From Deltaproteobacteria bacterium (GTDB taxonomy: Bacteria > Myxococcota > XYA12-FULL-58-9 > JAUUZB01), in the NCBI GenBank assembly GCA_030590185.1, contig JAUUZB010000280.1, positions 1 to 6,219 of the forward strand: 6,219 bases of DNA, read 5' to 3'. Within the stretch, counting starts at the first letter, position 1; each line of letters opens with the position of its first letter. Shown here in pieces: positions 1 through 6,004 of this stretch. The notes beneath the pieces are model-generated. The model worked only from the letters and a program-made list of their open reading frames with translations. It made no database searches and had not been told where the DNA came from. Both the position numbers and the translations under genes were made by a program.

Positions 1-660
1 AACAACGTCAAGCTGCTGGTCGACACCGACACCCTCACCGACGGCACCGTGCCCTACGATCCCAAGAGGCCCCACACCCAGACGCCGATCGGGCGCACGC
101 TCTTCTACCTGAAGCCGGGCCTGCTCGATGCTCTCGCCGGCGAGGAGGTGCGGCGCTTCACGACGCCGACACCGGCCGCCATCGGGGCTCACCTCACCCA
201 CGAGTTCTTCTTCATCTTCGACACCGACTCGGAGCTCGACCAGCACGGCTTACCGGTGCAGAAGCTCGAGCTCTACATGAAGTACATCCTGTCGTCGCAG
301 AACTGCCCGCCGCCGCTCAAGGCCGCCATCGTCAACACCAACCTCGAGTACAACCAGCTGACCGACGCGGTCCGCGACCAGGCCTACGAGCCCTTCGCCT
401 TCGCCAGCTTCACCGGCGTCTTCATCGACATGTACGACCACGATGTGCGCTGTTACGTAAACCTGTTCCAGCCCCTGGGCATATCGATCAAGCCGGCCGG
501 CACCACCGATATGTTCGAGATCTCGCAGCCGCGAATCCACGAGACCCTGATCAACCTCGAGCCGGTCGAGCCACTGCGCTCACTGAAAGAGGTCCTGGGC
601 TTCGTCTCGGCAGATAGCGTGGTCGAGAAGTTCGCCTTCACGCCGGGCAGGTTTCAGTAG
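1..660 (+). CDS. Hypothetical protein, 3' part only (219 codons visible)
   Basis: The reading frame is open from base 1, so the gene starts left of the window. The GTG at 49 (first residues of the form VPYDPKRP) is only an internal codon and should not be taken as the start. The visible part is soluble-looking: it is acidic and aromatic-rich, with no membrane segment, signal peptide or cysteine-cluster motif. Segments that stand out are an F/T-rich stretch ending HEFFFIFDTDSELD (about residues 71-84) and a conserved-looking AYEPFAFASFTGVFIDMYDHD (split around residues 130-150). I do not recognise the family. Codon use resembles that of the downstream genes, which supports a real native gene. 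It is separated from the hyf operon by 383 bases and a palindrome at its stop codon, so it is probably a separate transcription unit. A role in the hydrogenase-like complex is not supported. Confidence 0.8.
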   Translation, partial: NNVKLLVDTDTLTDGTVPYDPKRPHTQTPIGRTLFYLKPGLLDALAGEEVRRFTTPTPAAIGAHLTHEFFFIFDTDSELDQHGLPVQKLELYMKYILSSQNCPPPLKAAIVNTNLEYNQLTDAVRDQAYEPFAFASFTGVFIDMYDHDVRCYVNLFQPLGISIKPAGTTDMFEISQPRIHETLINLEPVEPLRSLKEVLGFVSADSVVEKFAFTPGRFQ

Positions 661-675
661 CCCGCCCGGGCGGGC
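660..675. repeat. Perfect 16-bp GC palindrome at the end of the upstream gene
   Basis: The sequence GCCCGCCCGGGCGGGC is its own reverse complement. It begins on the last base of the TAG stop codon at 658-660. As RNA it could fold into a six-pair all-GC stem with a CCGG loop. No T-run follows, so it is not a classical intrinsic terminator. It could still act as a 3'-end stabilising hairpin or a weak terminator for the upstream gene. Function is inferred from position only. Confidence 0.5.
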
Positions 676-682
676 CTGCGCA

Positions 683-694
683 GCCGACGTCGGC
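683..694. repeat. Perfect 12-bp palindrome GCCGACGTCGGC
   Basis: The sequence equals its reverse complement and lies seven bases after the 16-bp palindrome at 660-675. It may be a second hairpin of the same 3' region or a protein-binding site. Palindromes of this length are not rare in GC-rich DNA, so confidence in a function is low. Confidence 0.35.
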
Positions 695-830
695 CGATCG
701 CTGAGCCGGGTTGCGCGGCGAAAGCTCGATCGCCAATTCCACTAGCTCGCCACTGCTGGCGCGCGCCGCTAGCTCTGTGCGTGTCAGCGCGCGACCCATC
801 ACCGTGTCTTCCCTGGCTTCATTACTGACA

Positions 831-836
831 TATAAA
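831..836 (+). promoter_or_regulatory. Possible -10 element (weak)
   Basis: TATAAA lies in the most AT-rich patch of the intergenic region (about 818-838), some 208 bases before the hyfB-like start. The base sequence 17 positions upstream (around 808-813, CTTCCC) is a poor match to TTGACA. This is a composition-based guess and may be nothing. Confidence 0.15.
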
Positions 837-962
837 GAGGCTCGATAGGCCACTGCAGAAGTACCGCAGCTGTTGTCGAGTCGCCGGCCGCCATTGCCAT
901 CCCAGCGGTCGTTCGCTACCTTCCAGCCGAGCGCCGTCCCCATGCTGTGATGGCCGTTCATT

Positions 963-982
963 CGAGAAGAGCTCTCTTCTCG
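963..982. promoter_or_regulatory. Perfect inverted repeat, candidate operator or hairpin upstream of hyfB
   Basis: Left arm CGAGAAGAG (963-971) and right arm CTCTTCTCG (974-982) are exact reverse complements separated by CT. The repeat ends 61 bases before the start codon of the hyfB-like gene. An 18-of-20 symmetric site with a short centre is typical of sites for dimeric helix-turn-helix regulators. As RNA it would form a nine-pair stem with only a two-base loop (more realistically a smaller stem with a larger loop), and no T-run follows. I favour a DNA-binding site over a terminator, but this is inference. Confidence 0.4.
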
Positions 983-1032
983 CCCAAAGCCACCGCCAGA
1001 CCCGTAGGCCGACGATGACGCATAAGCGCGAT

Positions 1033-1042
1033 AGAGAGGTGA
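1033..1042 (+). promoter_or_regulatory. Ribosome binding site of the hyfB-like gene
   Basis: The purine-rich run AGAGAGGTGA ends one base before the ATG at 1044, with the AGGTGA core at 1037-1042. It supports this ATG as the true start, and the protein begins directly with a hydrophobic membrane segment from here. Confidence 0.7.
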
Positions 1043-1043
1043 A

Positions 1044-3008
1044 ATGAACGAATTGTTTTTGGCCCTGGCGCTCATCTTGGCCGGCGGCGTCGTGTCGCTG
1101 GTCTTGGCCAGGAGTTTTCTCCTCCTGCGCATCGCCGGAGTCTTCGGGATCGGTGCCGGATGCGTACTTGGCGGCACCTATGCGGTCCGTACCCTCGTCG
1201 ACGAAACTACCCAGACGGCGTCGTTTACCTACCAGCAAGCGCTCGAGCTCTCCTTTCAGGTGAACTCGCTCTCGGCCTTCTTCCTGGTAGCTATCTTCGC
1301 GATCTCGGCGCTCGCTGCCCTGTACAGCTTCCACTACATGGACGATCCGTCGCGGTCCGGACGCACCGCCGCGCACTACCTCTTCTTCAGCATCCTGGTC
1401 GCGTCGATGGCGCTCGTGGTCACCGCCGACGGCATGATCGCCTTCCTGATCAGCTGGGAGCTGATGTCGCTGTCCTCCTTCTTCCTGGTCATCCACGATC
1501 ACGAGGACGACGATAACCGCCGTGCGGCCTACCAGTATTTCGTCTTCTCGCACGTCGGCGCGATGTTCATCTTCGCGGCCTTCGCGATCATCTTCGCCCA
1601 CACCGGCCGCCTCGACTTCGAGGCCGCCGCCGAGCTAACCGACGCCACCAAGATCCTGGTCTTCGTGCTCGCGCTGATCGGTTTCGGCTCCAAGGCCGGG
1701 CTCTTCCCCGTGCACTTCTGGCTGCCCCACGCCCACCCCGCGGCCCCGAGCCACATCTCCGCGGTGATGTCGGGTGTCATGATCAAGACCGGCGTCTTCG
1801 GCATCCTCAAGATGGTCATCGTGCTGCAGTTGGCTGGCGCCCTGTTCGGGCAGATTCTCCTGATCGCCGGCGTCATCTCGGGGATTCTCGGAGTGGTCCA
1901 CGCCCTAGGCCAGCGCGATCTCAAACGCCTGCTCGCCTACTCCAGCGTCGAGAACATCGGCATCATCTTCATCGGTATCGGCATCGGCCTCATCGGCGCC
2001 GCCAACGGCCATCCCGTGATGGCGGTGCTGGGGCTCTCGGGCGGCCTCCTCCATGTGCTGAATCACGCGCTCTTCAAGTCGCTCCTCTTCATGGGGGCGG
2101 GGATGGTGGTGCACCAAACCCACACCCGGGCCATCGATCAACTGGGCGGGTTGCTCAAAGGGATGCGTGTCACGGGCACCACCTTCATCATTGGATCGCT
2201 GGCAATCTCTGCGTTGCCACCCTTCAACGCCTTCGTCAGCGAGTTCTTGATCTACCTCGGCGCCTTCCAGGGCCTGCCCCTCGATGGCACGACCTTCTCG
2301 CTCGGGCTGCTGGCGATCATCGGCCTCGCCGTCATCGGCGGCCTCGCCCTGGCCTGTTTCACCAGGGTCGTCGGCGTGGTCTTCCAGGGCGAACCACGCA
2401 GCCCCGCCGCCGAGAACGTCAGAGAGCATGGGGCGACGATGCTCCTGGCCATGATCATCCTGGCCGCCGCCTGCCTCTTCATCGGAGTGCTCCCCGGATT
2501 GTTCGTGCCCCTGGCCATCAAGGCGACCTCGTCGATGGGGCTCACCGAGCAGGTGTCGGTCGAGCCCTTCCTCGAGCTGACCGGCAACATCACCCGGGTG
2601 GCTGCCCTACTCTGCGGCGGGCTGGTCGCAGCAATACTGCTGCGCCTGGCTCTCTATCGGCGCAAGTCGGTCACCCGCGCTGGCACCTGGGGTTGCGGCT
2701 TCACCCGGCCCACGACCCAGATGCAGTACACCGGCTCATCCTACGCGGCGTCGATCCTCGACTTCTTTCGCTCCGTCTCTCCCATACGCGAGAATCACCC
2801 GGAGATCAACGGGCGCTTCCCCAGGGAAACCCACTACGAGAGCCACCTCGAGGACGTGGCCGAGAGCAACTCGGGCCGGCTGATCGTGCGCCCGGTAATG
2901 GCATTGTTCGACCGGCTGAGATGGATCCAGCACGGCGACATCCACCTCTACGTCGGCTACATCCTCCTCGCCATCGTTGGTCTCCTGCTCTTCGTGTGGA
3001 GGGGCTGA
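1044..3008 (+). CDS. hyfB: Hydrogenase-4 subunit B-like antiporter-type membrane protein
   Basis: This is a large ion-translocating membrane subunit of a group 4 [NiFe]-hydrogenase-like complex, homologous to the NuoL/M/N antiporter subunits of complex I. The 654 residues fit the HyfB/HycC size range (about 600-670). By eye there are about 16 hydrophobic segments. Key residues are visible: Glu139 in SWELMSLSSF, Lys217 in GSKAGLFPVHFWLPHAHPA, Lys248 in VMIKTGVFG, the RDLKRLLAYSSVENIG block (291-306), His341 and Lys345 in NHALFKSLLF, and Glu400 in NAFVSEFLI. These match the Glu/Lys/Lys/Glu ion-path pattern known from NuoM. The C-terminal extension has the family signature TWGCGFTRPTTQMQYTGSSY (548-567), a hydrophilic stretch to about residue 630, and a last membrane helix at about 634-652. 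The next gene starts four bases after the stop. I am sure of the family; the hydrogenase versus Ehr-type assignment is open. Confidence 0.93.
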   Translation: MNELFLALALILAGGVVSLVLARSFLLLRIAGVFGIGAGCVLGGTYAVRTLVDETTQTASFTYQQALELSFQVNSLSAFFLVAIFAISALAALYSFHYMDDPSRSGRTAAHYLFFSILVASMALVVTADGMIAFLISWELMSLSSFFLVIHDHEDDDNRRAAYQYFVFSHVGAMFIFAAFAIIFAHTGRLDFEAAAELTDATKILVFVLALIGFGSKAGLFPVHFWLPHAHPAAPSHISAVMSGVMIKTGVFGILKMVIVLQLAGALFGQILLIAGVISGILGVVHALGQRDLKRLLAYSSVENIGIIFIGIGIGLIGAANGHPVMAVLGLSGGLLHVLNHALFKSLLFMGAGMVVHQTHTRAIDQLGGLLKGMRVTGTTFIIGSLAISALPPFNAFVSEFLIYLGAFQGLPLDGTTFSLGLLAIIGLAVIGGLALACFTRVVGVVFQGEPRSPAAENVREHGATMLLAMIILAAACLFIGVLPGLFVPLAIKATSSMGLTEQVSVEPFLELTGNITRVAALLCGGLVAAILLRLALYRRKSVTRAGTWGCGFTRPTTQMQYTGSSYAASILDFFRSVSPIRENHPEINGRFPRETHYESHLEDVAESNSGRLIVRPVMALFDRLRWIQHGDIHLYVGYILLAIVGLLLFVWRG

Positions 3009-3011
3009 GCT

Positions 3012-3929
3012 ATGAACTCCGTTATCTTCTTGTTGTTAGCCCTGCTCCTGGCCCCGCTCTTCCCCGGCATGATCTTCAAGGTCAAGGGCTTCTTCGGTGG
3101 TCGCAAGGGCTCGCCGGTGCTGATCCACTACTACACGCTGATCAAGCTCTTCAAGAAGGGCTCGGTCTACAGCAACAGCACCACCTACATCTTCAAGCTC
3201 GGCCCCATGGTGTCGATGGTGTGCGCCGGCGTCGTCATGCTGTTCTTGCCGGTGGCCGGCTCTGCGCCGCTCATCTCCTTCGAGGGCGATATCGTCCTCC
3301 TGCTCTACGTGCTCGGGCTCGGCCGTTTCTTCACCATCGCTGCCGCCATGGACACGGCCTCCCCCTTTGAAGGCATGGGTGCCGCTCGCGAAGCCTACTT
3401 CCCGATCTTCTGCGAGGCGGCGATGTTCATGATCCTCATCTTCTTCTTCCTGCTGACCGGGGAGCTGACCCTGGCCGAGCATTTCGGCGGCGAGCAACCC
3501 ATGGTCCTGTGGGAGACCGCGGGCTCTACCCTGCTGTTCGTGATTGCATCTCTGTTCTTGATCTTGCTGACCGAGAACTCCCGGGTCCCGGTCGATGACC
3601 CCGCCACCCACCTCGAGCTGACCATGATCCACGAGGTCATGATCCTCGACCACAGCGGACCCGATCTGGCTTTCATCGAGATCGGCGCCATGCTCAAGCT
3701 CTTCTTCTTCTCTACGCTGATCACCCTCCTCATCTGCCCCTTCCGCTTCGGCGAGCCCGCGCTCGATGGGCTGGTCTTCTTCGGCGTCATCAGCCTGGTC
3801 TACGTCGCCGTCGCAGTCACCGAGTCGGTCATGGCCAGGTTGCGAATGGACAAGGTGCCAATGTTCGGCCTCGCCTCCTTCGCCCTGGCCTCATTCGCGA
3901 CTGTCATCAGCCTGGAGATGATCCGATGA
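3012..3929 (+). CDS. hyfC: Hydrogenase-4 subunit C-like, NuoH-type membrane anchor
   Basis: This subunit is homologous to NuoH (ND1) of complex I. It forms the membrane base on which the catalytic arm sits and is needed to couple electron transfer to ion movement. The 305 residues match HycD/HyfC (about 305-320). It has about eight hydrophobic segments. Family blocks seen are GRFFTIAAAMDTASPFEGMG (104-123) with REAYFP following, ENSRVPVDDPATHLE (188-202) followed by the conserved MIHE (205-208), and ESVMARLRM near 271-279. The acidic residues of the 188-208 block line the presumed ion entry path. The first cytoplasmic loop (residues 28-64) is divergent: where relatives usually carry a QPY-x-D pattern this protein has IHYYT (38-42). 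The start at 3012 has a strong GGAGGGG site at 2998-3004 inside the end of hyfB, so the two genes are probably co-translated. Confidence 0.92.
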   Translation: MNSVIFLLLALLLAPLFPGMIFKVKGFFGGRKGSPVLIHYYTLIKLFKKGSVYSNSTTYIFKLGPMVSMVCAGVVMLFLPVAGSAPLISFEGDIVLLLYVLGLGRFFTIAAAMDTASPFEGMGAAREAYFPIFCEAAMFMILIFFFLLTGELTLAEHFGGEQPMVLWETAGSTLLFVIASLFLILLTENSRVPVDDPATHLELTMIHEVMILDHSGPDLAFIEIGAMLKLFFFSTLITLLICPFRFGEPALDGLVFFGVISLVYVAVAVTESVMARLRMDKVPMFGLASFALASFATVISLEMIR

Positions 3930-4570
3930 TGCCCCAGGTTGTAGACACCGTCCTGGTCCTGGTGCTCTTGTCGGTGCTCAGTGCCTTCGCCGCCGGACGT
4001 CTCCCCGCCCTGATCAAGATCGTCGCCTTCCAGGGTGTCGTGGTCTCGCTCATCCCCATGGGCATAGGCCACGAGCTCGGCGTCGGCGGAGTGGTCTTCA
4101 CCGTGGTCGCGGTGTTGATCCGGGGAATCATCATCCCCACGGCGATCTTCATGGGCATCAAGAAAGTGGCGATTCGGCGCGAGGTAGAACCAATAGTCGG
4201 CCCTCATGGCTCGCTGTTGGCCGCGCTACTGCTCCTCGTCGCCGCCTTCTACGTAAGCGGGCGAATCGACCTCGATCTCGCCGGCCGCAGCCAGTTGCTC
4301 CTGCCCACCGCGATGACCCTGCTGGTCGCCGGCATGTTCCTGCTCATGGCGCGCCGCAACGCCATCGCCATGGTCCTGGGCTACATCATGATGGAGAACG
4401 GCATCTACCTGGGTGGGGCGACCTTCTCGGTGCGCGCTCAACACATCGTCGAGCTCGGTGTACTGCTCGATGTGCTCGCCGGGGTGATGCTCATGGCCGT
4501 CATCCTGCAAAACATCAAACGCACAATTGACGACGTCGACACGTCGCTGCTGCGGACATTGAAGGACTGA
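3926..4570 (+). CDS. hyfE: Hydrogenase-4 subunit E-like membrane protein (NuoK-type C-terminal half)
   Basis: This small membrane subunit links the NuoH-like base to the antiporter-like subunits. Its 214 residues match HyfE and the mycobacterial HycP (about 215-220). There are six or seven hydrophobic segments. The N-terminal half ends with the characteristic cytoplasmic IRREVEP motif (83-89) after IRGIIIPTAIF. The C-terminal half resembles NuoK: RRNAIAMVLGYIMMENGIYL carries Glu157, and HIVELGVLLDVLAGVML carries Glu176 and Asp182. Glu157 and Glu176 correspond by position to the two buried glutamates of NuoK. The ATG at 3926 overlaps the stop of hyfC by ATGA, and GGAG at 3914-3917 is well placed. 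A second ATG at 3929 would remove only one residue and cannot be excluded. The overlap suggests translational coupling. Confidence 0.92.
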   Translation: MMPQVVDTVLVLVLLSVLSAFAAGRLPALIKIVAFQGVVVSLIPMGIGHELGVGGVVFTVVAVLIRGIIIPTAIFMGIKKVAIRREVEPIVGPHGSLLAALLLLVAAFYVSGRIDLDLAGRSQLLLPTAMTLLVAGMFLLMARRNAIAMVLGYIMMENGIYLGGATFSVRAQHIVELGVLLDVLAGVMLMAVILQNIKRTIDDVDTSLLRTLKD

Positions 4571-4579
4571 GGCGGCGCC

Positions 4580-6004
4580 ATGGTCGAAACCGTATTTCTC
4601 GTACCGTTCTTCACTGGCCTCCTCGCCTTCTTTCTGCCGTCGCGCGGAGCGCGCCGCTTGCTTCTCGTCGGCACCGGGCTGGTGCACTTCGTCCTGTCCA
4701 TCCTGCTGTGGATTCAGCGGCCGACGGCGATGCTGCCCACCTACTATGGCGTGACCTCGGAGGGGCTGCTCTCCCTGGTCGTGATATCGCTGCTCTTCTT
4801 CCTGGTCGCGATCTACTCGGTCGGCTATCTCGAGAAGGCCAAGCTTCGCTCCGAGAGAGTCTTCTGCGGCGCGATGATGCTGTTCCTGTCGACGATGACG
4901 ATGGTGACCCTGTCGGACCACATCATGGTGATGTGGATCGCCATCGAGGCCACCACGCTCGCGAGCGCGCCGCTGATCTTCAGCCACCGCACCGCCTCAT
5001 CGCTCGAAGCCACCTGGAAGTACATTCTGATCTGTTCGGTGGGGATCGCCCTGGCCCTGGTCGGAGCCGTGCTGATCACGGTGTCGATGGACGTGGGCAA
5101 GGTCGAAGGGCCGATGGCTTTCTCCTCGCTGACAGTGAGTGCGCTGAGCCTCGACCCGCTCTGGCTCAAGGTCGGCTTCGTCTTCATCCTGGTCGGCTAC
5201 GGCACCAAGATGGGCCTCGCCCCCATGCACACCTGGCTCCCCGACGCCCACAGCGAAGCGCCGAGCCCGGTCTCGGCCCTGCTGTCCGGGGTTCTGCTCA
5301 ACTGCGCCTACCTCGGCATCCTCAGGACCAACAAGGTCATGCAGGCGGCAGGCCTCGGAGATTTCTCCGGCACGATCCTGATCGTCTTCGGTCTGCTATC
5401 GATGCTCGTAGCCGCGACCTTCATCCTCAGGCAGAACGAGTACAAGCGCCTGCTCGCCTACTCCAGTATCGAGAACATGGGCATCATCGCCTTCGGCACC
5501 GGCATCGGCGGGCTCGGCGCCTTTGGCGCGGTGCTGTGTTTGATCCACCACAGCCTGATCAAGGCCTCTCTCTTTCTGACCTCGGGCAACATCCTGCTCG
5601 GCTACGGCAGTCGCTTCATCGACAAGACCGGGCGCATGGCCGGACGCATGCCCAAGACCTTCGTGGCCTTCTTTGGCGGCTTCGTAGGCATCGCCGGCTT
5701 TCCTCCCTTCGGGCTCTTTCTCGGCGAGCTCCTCATCATCACGGCGGCGTTCCGCTCAGGGCACTACCTGGAGATCAGCATTTTCCTTACCTGCCTGTGC
5801 GTAATTTTTGCCGGCTTCGCCAACCACATCATGAAGATCTCCTACGGAAGCTGCTCCACCAAAGTCGACTTCGACGAGCCAGCCACGATGATCTGGCCGC
5901 AATACACCTTGCTTACCCTCTCGATCGTCCTCGCCGTGTGGATGCCCGACACCCTGCACCGGGCGATATCCGAGGCTGCCGACTTCACGTGGGGAGGTTT
6001 CTGA
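4580..6004 (+). CDS. hyfF: Hydrogenase-4 subunit F-like antiporter-type membrane protein
   Basis: This is the second antiporter-like subunit of the complex, a shorter paralogue of the hyfB product without its long C-terminal extension. The 474 residues fit HyfF and mycobacterial HycQ (about 480-530). There are about 13-14 hydrophobic segments. Seen motifs are Glu123 in WIAIEATTLASAPL, Lys210 in GYGTKMGLAPMHTWLPDAHS (207-224 region), SPVSALLSGVLLNCAYLGIL (229-248), YKRLLAYSSIENMGII (288-303), His323/His324 and Lys328 in LIHHSLIKASLF, and Glu383 in FLGELLI. Asn241 stands where the hyfB product has Lys248. The start follows the hyfE stop by nine bases with GAGG at 4569-4572, and the N-terminus runs straight into a membrane segment. 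The end overlaps the next gene by one base (TGATG). Confidence 0.92.
   Translation: MVETVFLVPFFTGLLAFFLPSRGARRLLLVGTGLVHFVLSILLWIQRPTAMLPTYYGVTSEGLLSLVVISLLFFLVAIYSVGYLEKAKLRSERVFCGAMMLFLSTMTMVTLSDHIMVMWIAIEATTLASAPLIFSHRTASSLEATWKYILICSVGIALALVGAVLITVSMDVGKVEGPMAFSSLTVSALSLDPLWLKVGFVFILVGYGTKMGLAPMHTWLPDAHSEAPSPVSALLSGVLLNCAYLGILRTNKVMQAAGLGDFSGTILIVFGLLSMLVAATFILRQNEYKRLLAYSSIENMGIIAFGTGIGGLGAFGAVLCLIHHSLIKASLFLTSGNILLGYGSRFIDKTGRMAGRMPKTFVAFFGGFVGIAGFPPFGLFLGELLIITAAFRSGHYLEISIFLTCLCVIFAGFANHIMKISYGSCSTKVDFDEPATMIWPQYTLLTLSIVLAVWMPDTLHRAISEAADFTWGGF
5991..5997 (+). promoter_or_regulatory. Ribosome binding site of the hyfG-like gene
   Basis: GGGGAGG lies six bases before the ATG at 6004, within the last codons of hyfF. 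It is among the strongest Shine-Dalgarno matches in the window and fixes the start of the truncated gene. Confidence 0.7.

Larger units (their letters stand above)
661..1043 (+). other. Intergenic region upstream of the hyf-like operon
   Basis: This 383-base stretch has no convincing protein gene on the + strand and no recognisable tRNA or other RNA gene. It must hold the promoter of the operon unless transcription enters from the upstream gene. Contents seen are palindromes at 660-675 and 683-694, a 10-bp GC palindrome at 758-767, a TATAAA hexamer at 831-836 without a good -35 partner at 17 bases, a perfect 9-bp inverted repeat at 963-982, and the ribosome binding site at 1033-1042. I found no GG-N10-GC element convincing enough to call a sigma-54 promoter. 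The minus strand is open across this gap, which is discussed as a weak finding. Confidence 0.7.

Noticed and set aside
49..660. GTG at 49 as start of the upstream gene
   Set aside because: The same frame is open without a stop to base 1 and encodes plausible sequence (NNVKLLVDTDTLTDG), and no ribosome binding site precedes 49. The gene is cut by the window edge.
950..1018. 22-codon + strand frame (MAVHSRRALFSPKATARPVGRR) as a leader peptide
   Set aside because: There is no ribosome binding site before the ATG and no run of regulatory codons. The inverted repeat inside it gives no attenuator-like alternative hairpins or T-tract.
661..1043. Sigma-54 promoter upstream of hyfB, as known for E. 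coli hyf and hyc
   Set aside because: I scanned for TGGCAC-N5-TTGC-like spacing (GG-N10-GC). Candidates near 758 and 814 match only one half, so no call is made.
822..1601. Long minus-strand frames such as 822-1601, 3036-3653 and 4226-4987
   Set aside because: They lie antisense to clearly homologous membrane proteins. Their products are strings of D, E, H, R, Q and G, as expected from reading GC-rich, hydrophobic-coding DNA on the opposite strand.
2693..3370. Second + strand frame spanning the hyfB-hyfC junction (225 codons)
   Set aside because: It overlaps the conserved end of hyfB and the conserved start of hyfC in another frame, and its product is low-complexity (R, P, L, H rich) with no domain.
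1044..6004. Assignment to complex I (nuo) or to an Mrp antiporter operon
   Set aside because: The C-terminal TWGCGF...MQYTGSSY signature of the first protein, the IRREVEP motif of the HyfE-like protein, and the B-C-E-F-G gene order fit hydrogenase-4-like complexes. No nuoA, nuoJ or mnh genes are present.
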